From Bacteroidaceae bacterium (GTDB taxonomy: Bacteria > Bacteroidota > Bacteroidia > Bacteroidales > Bacteroidaceae): a DNA stretch of 32,449 nt. The notes beneath the pieces were generated by a model. That model saw only the letters and a list, made by a program, of their open reading frames with translations. It made no database searches and was not told where the DNA came from. Position numbers and translations under genes: made by a program. Below, piece by piece: positions 22,681-31,375 of this stretch (the stretch's first letter is position 1; every line of letters begins with the position of its first letter). The stretch lies in the NCBI GenBank assembly GCA_017619335.1, contig JAFZSP010000054.1, positions 1 to 32,449 of the forward strand. Direction: 5' to 3'.

Positions 22681-23697
22681 TCACAGCATCACACGCGAGT
22701 AAGCCGGCGCATCCATTGGACAGAAGTCCTTGTCGGCATACTTGAAAGCACCCGCGATGGCTATCATTGCGGCATTGTCCGTCGTATAACTGAACTTGGG
22801 GATATAGATGGTCCACCCGTAGCGACGGGCATGATCCTTGAATGCCTCACGCAAACCTGTGTTGGCACTGACACCACCGGCAACAGCCACATGCTTTATT
22901 TTCAGAGCTTTGGCAGCACGGCGCAGTTTGTTCATGAGAATATCAACGATGGTTTTCTCCAACGAAGCCGCCAAGTCCTCCTTGTGGTGCTCAATGAAGT
23001 CGGGATCTTCCTGCAACCAGTTCCGCAGGTTGTAAAGGAAAGAGGTCTTCAATCCGCTGAAGCTGTAGTCGTAACCTTCAATGGCAGGTTTGGCAAACTG
23101 GAAAGCTTCAGGGTTTCCCTGGCGGGCAAGGCGATCAATAATGGGACCTCCGGGATAGCCTAATCCCATCACTTTGGAACATTTGTCTATGGCTTCGCCA
23201 GCTGCGTCATCTATGGTCTGGCCTATGATTTCCATATTGTTATATGCCTTGACCAAGACAATCTGTGAGTTGCCGCCACTGACCAGCAGACACAGGAACG
23301 GGAAGGGAGGAGCACTGTTATCATCTGCGCTTTCCTTGATGAAATGTGCCAGCACGTGACCTTGCAGGTGGTTGACATCAATCATTGGAATACCCAAGGC
23401 GGCAGCCAGGCCTTTAGCGAAGCTCACACCCACAAGCAGCGAGCCCATCAGTCCCGGTCCGCGGGTGAAAGCGATGGCAGAGAGTTCCTCCTTGGTGACT
23501 CCGGCCCGCTTCAGCGCCTGATCCACCACGGGGACAATATTCTGTTGATGTGCGCGTGAGGCCAGTTCGGGCACCACGCCACCGTAGGCCTCGTGCACGG
23601 CTTGAGAAGCGGTGACATTTGAAAGCAACACGCCATCACGGATGACGGCTGCACTGGTGTCGTCACAACTGCTCTCGATGCCTAAGATTGTTATCAT
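22681..23697 (-). CDS. tsaD: tRNA threonylcarbamoyladenosine transferase TsaD
   Basis: A 338-residue ASKHA-fold protein that transfers the threonylcarbamoyl group to A37 of ANN-decoding tRNAs, together with TsaB and TsaE. Landmarks: ILGIESSCDDTSAAVIRDG at the start, VPELASRAHQQNIVPVV, the metal-binding HLQGH (usually HxxGH) in DVNHLQGHVLAHF, GGNSQIV, GGVSANTGLR, and YTTDNAAMIA. Length is normal. It is followed by pncC (53-base gap) and preceded by map (50-base gap) on the same strand. Confidence 0.96.
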   Translation of the reverse strand: MITILGIESSCDDTSAAVIRDGVLLSNVTASQAVHEAYGGVVPELASRAHQQNIVPVVDQALKRAGVTKEELSAIAFTRGPGLMGSLLVGVSFAKGLAAALGIPMIDVNHLQGHVLAHFIKESADDNSAPPFPFLCLLVSGGNSQIVLVKAYNNMEIIGQTIDDAAGEAIDKCSKVMGLGYPGGPIIDRLARQGNPEAFQFAKPAIEGYDYSFSGLKTSFLYNLRNWLQEDPDFIEHHKEDLAASLEKTIVDILMNKLRRAAKALKIKHVAVAGGVSANTGLREAFKDHARRYGWTIYIPKFSYTTDNAAMIAIAGAFKYADKDFCPMDAPAYSRVML

Positions 23698-23746
23698 TGA
23701 AATAGCTTATATTGTTAATTCCTAATTGTAAAGCGTGAATTGAATC

Positions 23747-24613
23747 CTAATGAGACAGGACTTCCACTCCGTGTTCTGTCATGACGAATGTGTGTTCCCA
23801 CTGAGCGCTGGGCAACTCGTCCTCACTGACAATGGTCCAGCCGTCCTCTTCATCACAAAAGACCTCGTAGGTTCCCATGTTTATCATAGGTTCGATGGTA
23901 AATACCATACCAGGAACCAGCAACATCCCTGTGCCTTTCCGACCATAGTGGTCCACGTCCGGCTCTTCATGGAAAGCCAGTCCCACGCCGTGACCAGCCA
24001 GGTCACGCACCACGGAGAAGCCGTTCTGGTGGGCATGTTTCTGAATGGCATTTCCGATATCCCCTACATAAACGTATGGTTTCGAGCACACTTCTTCTCC
24101 AATCTTCAAACATTCCCAAGCCACGTCCACCAGCTTCTGCTTCTTGGCACTTGTCTTGCCTCCGACAATATACATGCGGGAAGCATCGGCAAAATAGCCA
24201 TCAAGGATGGTCGTACAATCCACATTCACGATGTCTCCTTTTCGGAGAACTTCAAACTCGTTGGGAATCCCGTGGCAGACCACTTCGTTGACACTGGTGC
24301 AGCAGGAACGAGGGAACCCTTCGTACCCCAAACAGGCCGAAGTGGCGCCATGACGGGCGGTGTATTCGGCCACCAAGTCATCAATAGTCTGAGTGGTCAT
24401 TCCAGGAAGGATCTTTCCTTCAAGCATATCAAGGATACCCGTGTTGACTACCCCTGCCCGACGAATGCCTTCTATTTGCTCGGGTGTCTTGATGAGCGAA
24501 CGTGTCGGCACTACCTTGCCTCGATCCTGAGCAGCAAGGATGATCTTATCCATTTCTGTGGGCTCCTGTCCATGTGGGATGGTCCAGAGATTTTTCTTTC
24601 TTTTTCCGTTCAT
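23747..24613 (-). CDS. map: Type I methionine aminopeptidase with N-terminal extension
   Basis: A 288-residue enzyme that removes the initiator methionine from new proteins. The five metal ligands are all present: D132 (VNVDCTT), D143 (FADASR), H208 (GHGVGLAFHE), E241 (FTIEPM) and E273 (QWEHT); H114 (CHG) is the substrate-binding histidine. A basic extension of about 40 residues (MNGKRKKNLWTIPHGQEPTE) precedes the usual start KTPEQIEGIRRAG; it lacks the SH3-type PxxPx motif. The promoter element at 24618-24626 ends only 5 bases before this ATG, so the mRNA would be almost leaderless, or translation could begin at Met-21 (24553). Confidence 0.94.
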   Translation of the reverse strand: MNGKRKKNLWTIPHGQEPTEMDKIILAAQDRGKVVPTRSLIKTPEQIEGIRRAGVVNTGILDMLEGKILPGMTTQTIDDLVAEYTARHGATSACLGYEGFPRSCCTSVNEVVCHGIPNEFEVLRKGDIVNVDCTTILDGYFADASRMYIVGGKTSAKKQKLVDVAWECLKIGEEVCSKPYVYVGDIGNAIQKHAHQNGFSVVRDLAGHGVGLAFHEEPDVDHYGRKGTGMLLVPGMVFTIEPMINMGTYEVFCDEEDGWTIVSEDELPSAQWEHTFVMTEHGVEVLSH

Positions 24614-24617
24614 GGCT

Positions 24618-24626
24618 GCAAAGGTA
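24618..24626 (-). promoter_or_regulatory. -7 promoter element just ahead of map
   Basis: The minus strand reads TACCTTTGC. It ends 5 bases before the map ATG at 24613, leaving no room for a normal leader. It lies 12 bases after the stop of the symporter gene. Confidence 0.55.
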
Positions 24627-24637
24627 CAAAGAATTTA

Positions 24638-26089
24638 TCAAACAGCGTGCTTTTTAACAAAGAATAATGCACTCAAGGCCATTCCAAGCATCGTTAAAGC
24701 CCCATTGAGCAGTAAAAGTTCGTAACCGAAGTGATAATTCCACATTTTTTCACTCAACACAGAAAGCAGATAACAGCTCACGGGCGCGCATATACATATT
24801 ATAGGTATTGCGCGCTCACGCGGGCGCACACGCGAAGGGAGACACAACCCGAAGGCGAACAGTCCGAGCAAGGGCCCGTATGTGTAGGAGGCGATTGTAT
24901 AGACTGCATCTATCACACTGGTGCTGTTCAGCGCGCGGAAGACCAGGATGAAACACAGCATCGCCAATGTGACCAGTATATGCATGCGTCGTCGCAGACG
25001 TTCATCGTCCGGACGATTCAAGATATCCACGCAGGCACTGGTAGTCAAAGCCGTCAGAGCACTGTCGGCGCTGGAGAAAGCGGCTGCCGCAATACCTAAT
25101 GTGAAACACAGCAGGGCTGCCTGACCCAGGTAACCTCCGGCACAGAGCAGCGGTAACACTTCATCACCCATTGACGGAAGACTGATGGCGTGACGAGCTG
25201 CAAAAGTGTACATGAGAACACCTAACGAAAGGAACAGGACATTCACTGGCAGATACAACAAGCCGTTGATAATCATATTCTTCTGGGACTCATGGAGTGT
25301 GCGGCAGGTAAGGTTCTTCTGCATCATATCCTGATCCACGCCCGTCATCACCACGACAATGAAAATACCACTCAGGAACTGTTTCCAGAACAGCTGGCGG
25401 CTGCCCCAGTCACCGAATTGCCACACCCTACTCATTGGGCTATCGGCTACGATGCGCACAGCATCTGCCATCCCCCACCCTTCGGCCGTGAGAATAGAAT
25501 GGATAATGAGCACCAGTGCCGTCAACAGCACAACAGTCTGGAGACAATCCGTCCAGACAAGCGTTGCAATGCCACCGCGACGGGTGTAGAGCCAGATAAG
25601 TAACAAGATGACAACGGCAGAGAGCCAGAACGGCAAGCCCAGCGGTCCAAAGACAATACGTTGCAGAATCAAGCACACCAAATACAACCGCACGGCAGCT
25701 CCCATAAACTTGGAAATCAGGAAGAAGGACGCGCCAGTGCGATAGCTGGTATTGCCAAATCGGCGATCCAGATACGTGTAGATGGTGGTCAGTCCCAATC
25801 GGTAATAGACAGGTAACAACACGAAAGCCACGAGTATATAGCCTGGAACAAATCCCAGACACATCTGCAGGTAAGTCATGTCAGCTGTTCTGACCATTCC
25901 AGGAACACTGACAAAAGTGACACCGCTCAGGCTGGCTCCCAACATACCAAAAGCGACGGCCCACCAAGGGGACCGTCGTCCGGCTCTGTAAAAGGTGTCG
26001 TTGGTGGCGCGCCGTGCTGTCAGTCGTGACACAGCCAGCAGCATCAGAAAATAGACTGCAGCCACCGACACAAAGAGTGTGGCACTCAT
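24638..26089 (-). CDS. Sodium:solute symporter family transporter
   Basis: A 483-residue inner-membrane protein with about 13 hydrophobic helices and the sodium:solute symporter family signatures: YRAGRRSPWWAVAFGMLGAS near the first helices, GVTFVSVPGMV, YTYLDRRFG, and AAAAFSSADSALTALTTSAC in helix 8, which carries the sodium-binding serines. The substrate cannot be told; relatives carry sugars, sialic acid, amino acids or other solutes. The first helix pair is N-terminal as usual. It starts 12 bases after the acidic-tailed protein gene ends. Confidence 0.88.
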   Translation of the reverse strand: MSATLFVSVAAVYFLMLLAVSRLTARRATNDTFYRAGRRSPWWAVAFGMLGASLSGVTFVSVPGMVRTADMTYLQMCLGFVPGYILVAFVLLPVYYRLGLTTIYTYLDRRFGNTSYRTGASFFLISKFMGAAVRLYLVCLILQRIVFGPLGLPFWLSAVVILLLIWLYTRRGGIATLVWTDCLQTVVLLTALVLIIHSILTAEGWGMADAVRIVADSPMSRVWQFGDWGSRQLFWKQFLSGIFIVVVMTGVDQDMMQKNLTCRTLHESQKNMIINGLLYLPVNVLFLSLGVLMYTFAARHAISLPSMGDEVLPLLCAGGYLGQAALLCFTLGIAAAAFSSADSALTALTTSACVDILNRPDDERLRRRMHILVTLAMLCFILVFRALNSTSVIDAVYTIASYTYGPLLGLFAFGLCLPSRVRPRERAIPIICICAPVSCYLLSVLSEKMWNYHFGYELLLLNGALTMLGMALSALFFVKKHAV

Positions 26090-26101
26090 GCAGTTAGCAC
26101 A

Positions 26102-26908
26102 TTAATCCAGAACGGAGAGGCCAGCAGTGTCTTCGTCGTCTTCGTCTTTGACAACTGCTTCCGCAGCAAAGCTGGAGTAGAACGTGTCGTCTTCCGTGGG
26201 GGCGACATCCTCATCCTCTTCCTCCTCCTCAGCCTCGTCATCACGGTCCTCCAGATCTTCGTCATCTTCATCACGCTGTACGCGGTTGCCTTCCTCGTCG
26301 TAGTCATCATCTGAGAGGAAGCGCAGTTTCGTGGCAGGTGCTTTCTTCTTGGCGAAGATGGCTTCTATCCACGTGCCCTTCTCCACTTCCAGCACGTCAA
26401 AGCCATCAGCCACCTTCTTTTCCAGCGTACCTCCGGGCTTGTGAATGCGGGAAGCGGGCAGTGTCGTGGTGGAAATCTCAAAGCCGCTCTCGATGATATC
26501 CTTCATGAACAATGGAATGCTGTCCCATCCGCCACCGAAGTTACGACTGATGAGTTCGAGTAACGTTGCAGCAGAAATGTGTCGGATATTCTCGTAGCTC
26601 AGGTCGTTCAGTTTGGAGATCACACGCTTGCGAATGGCAACAATACCTTTCTTGATATCCGTGCGCGGGAAGGTTGTCCATTCACCGTCATTATATTTGG
26701 CACTCTCGCGCTCGTCGCCATTGTCAAAGTGTACGACCTCAAAGGCCAGACGAATGATATTCAACAGTTTCTCCTCGTAGGGTGGGAAGCTCTCTTCTTT
26801 CCGTTCCTTATCCCAGAGTTCTGCAATCTCAGCGTCCGTGACATTCCAGACGTTGTTGGAATTGAGATCCAGAATAGAATCCAGTTTTTCTTCTTTCTGT
26901 TTAGACAT
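26102..26908 (-). CDS. Uncharacterised Bacteroidota protein with acidic tail, 268 aa
   Basis: I do not recognise a named family. The first ~190 residues are a folded, helical region (NVWNVTDAEIAELWDKERKE; IKKGIVAIRKRVISKLNDLS; ISRNFGGGWDSIPLFMKDII). The last ~65 residues are a run of aspartate and glutamate (DDDYDEEGNRV, EAEEEEEDEDV), which often marks proteins that bind basic partners such as ribosomal or nucleoid proteins. It has no signal peptide or membrane helix. I chose the ATG at 26908 (MSKQKEEKLD): the extra 23 codons upstream read IMNCELFIMNSQL, which is merely translated AATTATGAATTG-type repeat. It is followed closely by the symporter gene. Confidence 0.75.
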   Translation of the reverse strand: MSKQKEEKLDSILDLNSNNVWNVTDAEIAELWDKERKEESFPPYEEKLLNIIRLAFEVVHFDNGDERESAKYNDGEWTTFPRTDIKKGIVAIRKRVISKLNDLSYENIRHISAATLLELISRNFGGGWDSIPLFMKDIIESGFEISTTTLPASRIHKPGGTLEKKVADGFDVLEVEKGTWIEAIFAKKKAPATKLRFLSDDDYDEEGNRVQRDEDDEDLEDRDDEAEEEEEDEDVAPTEDDTFYSSFAAEAVVKDEDDEDTAGLSVLD

Positions 26909-26924
26909 AATTAATTGGGAATTC

Positions 26925-27032
26925 ATAATGAACAATTCACAATTCATAATCCATAATTCAAAAATTGCTTCGCCCACGTGTTCACAAATAGGCAGGAGCT
27001 CATTGTGAATTATGAATTATGAATTATGAATT
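26925..27032. repeat. AATTCATAATTCACAATT-type simple repeats between two genes
   Basis: Two clusters (26925-26966 and 27005-27032) of AATTCATAAT, AATTCACAAT and AATTATGAATT copies fill the gap between the rubrerythrin gene and the acidic-tailed protein gene. They are of the same type as 11662-11716. No promoter with TAnnTTTG is visible between them. Confidence 0.6.
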
Positions 27033-27038
27033 CACTGG

Positions 27039-27590
27039 TTATTCGCCGAAGTAGCGCTTGTACAGTCCTTGGAAGCCCTGTCCGTGACGAGCTTCATCCT
27101 TGGCCATTTCGTGAACGGTGTCGTGAATGGCATCCAGGTTCTGTGCCTTGGCTTTTTTGGCGATGTCCATCTTTCCGGCACATGCACCTGCCTCGGCTTC
27201 CATACGCTTCTTCAGGTTGGTCTTGGTGTCCCAGACACATTCACCCAGCAGTTCTGCAAAGCGGCTGGCGTGGTCTGCCTCCTCGAATGCATAACGCTTG
27301 AAGGCTTCAGCAATCTCGGGATAACCCTCGCGGTCGGCCTGACGACTCATGGCCAGATACATACCGACCTCAGAGCACTCGCCCTCAAAGTTGGAACGCA
27401 GGCCTGCCAGAATTTCAGGATCCACGTCCTTGGCAATACCTATCACATGTTCTGTCACGAATTCTAGTTCACCGTCTTCTTTCAACTCCTTGAATTTACT
27501 GGCGGGAACTTTGCACTGCGGACAGCGCTCGGGGGGTTCAGGACCTTCGTGGATGTAACCACACACGGTGCAGACAAATTTCTTGATCAT
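27039..27590 (-). CDS. Reverse rubrerythrin (N-terminal rubredoxin, di-iron domain)
   Basis: A 183-residue non-haem iron peroxidase. A rubredoxin-like centre is at the N-terminus (C7xxC10, C23PxC26), followed by a ferritin-like four-helix di-iron domain with ligands in [23 protein letters not shown] and DEARHGQGF. This 'reverse' domain order (rubredoxin first) is known from clostridial peroxide- and oxygen-reducing rubrerythrins that use NADH-driven electron donors. It suits an anaerobe that must remove hydrogen peroxide. The leader contains a small hairpin (27619-27638), and the upstream region is shared with the divergent nadE promoter. Confidence 0.9.
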   Translation of the reverse strand: MIKKFVCTVCGYIHEGPEPPERCPQCKVPASKFKELKEDGELEFVTEHVIGIAKDVDPEILAGLRSNFEGECSEVGMYLAMSRQADREGYPEIAEAFKRYAFEEADHASRFAELLGECVWDTKTNLKKRMEAEAGACAGKMDIAKKAKAQNLDAIHDTVHEMAKDEARHGQGFQGLYKRYFGE

Positions 27591-27618
27591 CTTTTTGTTG
27601 TTTTTAGTGAATTAAGGT

Positions 27619-27638
27619 GGCGAGCATTACCCGTCGCC
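27619..27638 (-). other. Hairpin in the rubrerythrin leader
   Basis: On the minus strand GGCGA (27638-27634) pairs with TCGCC (27623-27619) around a 10-base loop, about 30 bases ahead of the rubrerythrin ATG. It may protect the mRNA or regulate translation; it has no T run and does not look like a terminator. The rest of the 27591-27782 gap holds AT-rich divergent promoter sequence. Confidence 0.35.
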
Positions 27639-27746
27639 TTTCGGGATTTGATAGTTTAGACGTGCAAAGTAACAAAGAAATTAGCTTTCTTCCAAAAGAA
27701 ATGAAGAAATTTTTGAATATTTAGCACGTTTTTCTGATTTTTGTAG

Positions 27747-27754
27747 TATCTTTG
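27747..27754 (+). promoter_or_regulatory. -7 promoter element for nadE
   Basis: TATCTTTG fits the TAnnTTTG consensus and lies 29 bases ahead of the nadE ATG. A -33 TTTG at the right distance is not exact. Confidence 0.7.
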
Positions 27755-27782
27755 CACCGTCTTACATGTAAAATGAATTAAT

Positions 27783-29729
27783 ATGAACTACGGTTTTGTA
27801 AAAGTTGCGGCTGCTGTACCTGAAGTGAGAGTGGCCGACACAAAATACAATGTGCAACAAATCGAGAGCCTTGTTATCCAGGCCGAAGGACATGGTGTGG
27901 AAATCATCTGCCTGCCAGAATTGTCATTGACGGGCTACACCTGCGCAGACCTTTTTGCCCAGCAACTGCTCCTCGACGAGGCAGAACTGGCACTCATTCA
28001 TCTGATGAACTTCTCACGTTCCTTGGACATCATTTCCATTGTGGGTCTGCCTGTTCCCTACAAAGGTGCACTGCTCAACTGTGCAGCCGTCATCCAGAAG
28101 GGCCGGATCTTAGGCATTGTTCCCAAGACCTACCTGCCCAACTACAAGGAATTCTACGAGCACCGCTGGTTCACCAGCGGAGAAGATATTGACGAGGATG
28201 CCACCGTCTGGCTCTGCGGACAACAAGTGCGCATTGCCACCAGGATGCTGTTCAAGACGCCATCGTGTACCTTTGGTGTGGAACTGTGTGAAGACCTCTG
28301 GGCAACCATTCCCGCCTCGTCCAAGTTAGCGTTGGAAGGAGCCGAAATCATTTTCAACCTCAGTGCTGATGATGATGTCGTAGGTAAGCGAGCCTATCTG
28401 GACCGCCTACTCTCACAGCAGAGTGCCCGCTGCATTGCCGGTTACGTCTATGCTGCTGCCGGCTTTGGCGAGAGCACACAGGATTTGGTCTTTAGCGGCA
28501 AGGCGGTTATTCTGGAGAACGGCAAACAACTGGCAGACGGTCTCCACCACAGCATCCAAGCTCAACTGATTGAGAGTGAGATTGACGTGGAAATGTTGCG
28601 CAGCGAACGTCGCGTCAACACCACCTTCACAGCTAATGCCGTACACTTCCATCATCACAAATACGTCGTGATAGACAGTGCACTCATTACTCCTCGTGAG
28701 TTCAAGCTCACCCGGACAGTTAATCCGCATCCCTTTGTTCCCACAGGACGCACACTGGACGAACGCTGTGAAGAGATTTTCGCCATCCAGGCCGAGGGAC
28801 TGGCCAAGCGACTAATGCACACCGGCAGCAAGACCGCAGTTATTGGCATCTCGGGGGGACTGGATTCCACATTGGCATTGTTGGTCACCGTCCGTGCCTT
28901 CGACCTTCTACAGTTGGACAGAAAAGGAATTGTGGGCATTACGATGCCTGGTTTCGGAACCACAGACCGCACCCACTCCAACGCCGTCAAGCTGATGCAG
29001 GCATTAGGTATCTCAGAGCGGGAGATCTCCATCGCAAAAGCTGTCACCCAGCACTTCCTGGATATCGGGCATGATTCTGCCATTCAAGACGTTACTTATG
29101 AAAATTCACAGGCACGCGAGCGCACACAAATCTTGATGGATGTAGCCAATCAGGTCGGAGGAATGGTGATCGGAACAGGCGACCTCAGCGAACTCGCCCT
29201 TGGCTGGTGTACCTACAATGGCGACCACATGTCCATGTACTGCGTCAACGGCGGCGTTCCCAAGACGCTTGTCCGTCACCTCGTCCGATGGGTGGCCACA
29301 GCAGACTTGCAAGGTTTCGGCATCAAAGACAAGAATGCTGCCGACATTCTCCTGGACATCGTTGATACACCCATCAGTCCGGAGCTCATTCCCGCCAAAG
29401 CAGACGGCACCATCAAGCAGAAGACAGAAGACCTCGTGGGACCCTACGAGCTGCATGATTTCTTCATCTACTATGCCCTCCGCTGGGGATTCCGCCCCTC
29501 CAAAATTTACTATTTGGCACAAATCGCTTTCCGCGAGACCTATACCACCGACACAATCCGTCACTGGCTCACCAATTTCTATCGCCGCTTCTTCTCCCAG
29601 CAGTTCAAGCGCTCCTGCCTCCCCGATGGTCCCAAAGTCGGCTCCGTAAGCCTCTCGCCCCGAGGCGATTGGCGCATGCCCAGCGATGCCTGTCGTGATC
29701 TCTGGCTCGCAGAGTGCGAGGCACTGTAA
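27783..29729 (+). CDS. nadE: Glutamine-dependent NAD+ synthetase
   Basis: A 648-residue two-domain enzyme that converts nicotinate adenine dinucleotide to NAD+ using ammonia from glutamine. The N-terminal nitrilase-like amidase has the catalytic triad E46 (CLPELS), K115 (VPKTYLP) and C169 (VELCEDLW). The C-terminal synthetase domain has the PP-loop ISGGLDST (356-363) and downstream GTGDLSELALGWCTYNGDH. Length fits the glutamine-dependent type. The ATG at 27783 follows the promoter at 27747-27754 at normal spacing. It is divergent from the rubrerythrin gene and is followed 49 bases later by the GH43-like gene. Confidence 0.96.
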   Translation: MNYGFVKVAAAVPEVRVADTKYNVQQIESLVIQAEGHGVEIICLPELSLTGYTCADLFAQQLLLDEAELALIHLMNFSRSLDIISIVGLPVPYKGALLNCAAVIQKGRILGIVPKTYLPNYKEFYEHRWFTSGEDIDEDATVWLCGQQVRIATRMLFKTPSCTFGVELCEDLWATIPASSKLALEGAEIIFNLSADDDVVGKRAYLDRLLSQQSARCIAGYVYAAAGFGESTQDLVFSGKAVILENGKQLADGLHHSIQAQLIESEIDVEMLRSERRVNTTFTANAVHFHHHKYVVIDSALITPREFKLTRTVNPHPFVPTGRTLDERCEEIFAIQAEGLAKRLMHTGSKTAVIGISGGLDSTLALLVTVRAFDLLQLDRKGIVGITMPGFGTTDRTHSNAVKLMQALGISEREISIAKAVTQHFLDIGHDSAIQDVTYENSQARERTQILMDVANQVGGMVIGTGDLSELALGWCTYNGDHMSMYCVNGGVPKTLVRHLVRWVATADLQGFGIKDKNAADILLDIVDTPISPELIPAKADGTIKQKTEDLVGPYELHDFFIYYALRWGFRPSKIYYLAQIAFRETYTTDTIRHWLTNFYRRFFSQQFKRSCLPDGPKVGSVSLSPRGDWRMPSDACRDLWLAECEAL

Positions 29730-29778
29730 CCTGGAAGGCCCTACATTTGCCGCAGTTTTTCATCAAATAGATTCTCTC

Positions 29779-31356
29779 ATGAAACGAGTACTTTTCCTTG
29801 TCTGCTGCCTCTTCACGCTCAGCAGCTTTGCCCAGTCGCGCATGATTCGCAGCGGTGAGCTCTGGCCCGACGACCGTGGCCAACACATCAACGCCCACGG
29901 AGGCGGCATCCTGCAATACCAGGACACTTACTACTGGTTTGGCGAGCACAAGTCGGAACGCACCAGCGATGCGCTGGTGGGTGTGACGTGCTACGCCTCT
30001 GACGACCTCGTGCACTGGCGCTACTGCGGCGTGGCGCTGAGCGTGGTGGATGAGCGGGGACACGATATAGAGCGCGGCTGCGTGCTGGAGCGTCCGAAGG
30101 TCATCTATAATAAGGTGACAGGGAAGTTCTGCATGTGGTTCCATCTGGAGCTGAAGGGTCGCGGCTATGATGCGGCACGCTACGGCGTGGCGGTGGCCGA
30201 CCGTCCCGAGGGCCCCTATAAGTTCCTCTACACCCAGCGCGCCGACGCCGGCACGTGGCCCATGGAGTTTGACCAGCAGGCGCTGGCTGTGGTGGATACC
30301 CTCAAAGAGGCTCACTTCCGTGAGGCGTGGACACCGGCCTGGCAAAAGGCGGTGGCTCAGGGACTCATCGTGAAGCGCGACTTCGGCACGGGTCAGATGT
30401 CCAGGGATATGACGCTCTATGTGGATGACGACGGCAAGGCCTACCACATCTTCTCCTCTGAGGAGAACCTGACGCTGCATATAGCCGAGTTGACCGGCGA
30501 CTACCTGCACCACACAGGCCGTTACACCCGAGTGGCACCCGCAGGTCACAATGAGGCGCCCGCCATCTTCAAACACGAGGGCACCTACTGGATGATCACC
30601 TCGGGCTGCACCGGCTGGGCACCCAACGAGGCCCGTATGTTCTCCGCTCCCTCCATCTGGGGACCCTGGACACAGCACCCGAATCCCTGCCGCGGGCCGA
30701 GGGCGGAACTCACTTTTGGCGGACAAAGTACCTTCATCCTGCCTCTCAACTCTAAACTATCAACTATCAACTCTCAATATATCTTCATGGCCGACATCTG
30801 GCGTCCCCACCATCCGATTGACGCCCGTTACATCTGGCTGCCCATCGAGTTTGAAGACGGCAAACCCGTCATTCATTGGCGAGACGAATGGGAGATGACA
30901 CCGGAGGATCTGGACGAGAAGTATGCCACCTCCCTCATCAAGCCTGGCCGTAAAGCGCCTGATTTCAAGATGAAAACGCCCGACGGCGAGCTCCTCCAGT
31001 TCTCCAAGCTGGCCAAAGGCAAGACGGTGGTGCTGGATTTCTGGGCCTCATGGTGCCCCGACTGCCGGAAGGACGCTCCAAAGGTGGTACGCATGTATGA
31101 GAAGTTCCACCAGAAGGGCATCGAATTCATTGGCATCTCCATGGATACCGACGTGGAAGCCTGGAAGAAAGCCATCGCCCGCTACGGCATCACCTATCCG
31201 CAACTGAGCGAGCTGAAGAAGTTCAAGGAAACAGCCATCTCCAAGACCTACGGCGTGCAGTGGATTCCTTCCATGGTGGTCGTGGGACCCGACGGGAAAG
31301 TCAAACTCTCCACTGTGATGACCTACAAGGTGGAAGATTACCTGAACGGCATTTAA
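29779..31356 (+). CDS. Exported GH43-like propeller fused to TlpA-type thioredoxin domain
   Basis: A 525-residue fusion. After a signal peptide (MKRVLFLVCCLFTLSSFAQ), residues 20-375 form a GH43-type five-bladed propeller of the 'INAHGGG' subgroup: HINAHGGGILQ, TYYWFGEHKSE, LERPKVIYN (probable proton-donor E104), SRDMTLYVDDDG (probable D210) and HNEAPAIF. Residues 388-525 are a TlpA/ResA-like thioredoxin domain with active site WCPDC (425-429), PGRKAPDF at its start and cis-proline loop WIPS (P497). GH43 enzymes cut arabinose-, xylose- or galactose-containing glycans; TlpA domains reduce or rearrange disulfides in the periplasm. I chose the ATG at 29779; an open frame reaching back to 29686 overlaps nadE. 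An in-frame simple-sequence insert lies at 323-333. Confidence 0.85.
   Translation: MKRVLFLVCCLFTLSSFAQSRMIRSGELWPDDRGQHINAHGGGILQYQDTYYWFGEHKSERTSDALVGVTCYASDDLVHWRYCGVALSVVDERGHDIERGCVLERPKVIYNKVTGKFCMWFHLELKGRGYDAARYGVAVADRPEGPYKFLYTQRADAGTWPMEFDQQALAVVDTLKEAHFREAWTPAWQKAVAQGLIVKRDFGTGQMSRDMTLYVDDDGKAYHIFSSEENLTLHIAELTGDYLHHTGRYTRVAPAGHNEAPAIFKHEGTYWMITSGCTGWAPNEARMFSAPSIWGPWTQHPNPCRGPRAELTFGGQSTFILPLNSKLSTINSQYIFMADIWRPHHPIDARYIWLPIEFEDGKPVIHWRDEWEMTPEDLDEKYATSLIKPGRKAPDFKMKTPDGELLQFSKLAKGKTVVLDFWASWCPDCRKDAPKVVRMYEKFHQKGIEFIGISMDTDVEAWKKAIARYGITYPQLSELKKFKETAISKTYGVQWIPSMVVVGPDGKVKLSTVMTYKVEDYLNGI
30747..30777 (+). repeat. In-frame simple repeat inside the GH43-like domain
   Basis: Short copies of CAACTCTAAAC, CTATCAACT and CAACTCTCAA lie in the coding sequence and translate as LNSKLSTINSQ (residues 323-333), between FGGQSTFILP and YIFMADIW. 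This resembles intergenic simple sequence rather than propeller sequence and keeps the frame. Confidence 0.55.
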
Positions 31357-31375
31357 CACCTATTATTTATTATAT

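Noticed and set aside
26909..26977. N-terminal extension of the acidic-tailed protein
   Set aside because: The extra residues are translated AATTATGAATTG-type repeat.
29686..29778. Upstream extension of the GH43-like gene
   Set aside because: It overlaps the end of nadE, has no signal peptide character, and the ATG at 29779 opens directly onto a signal peptide.
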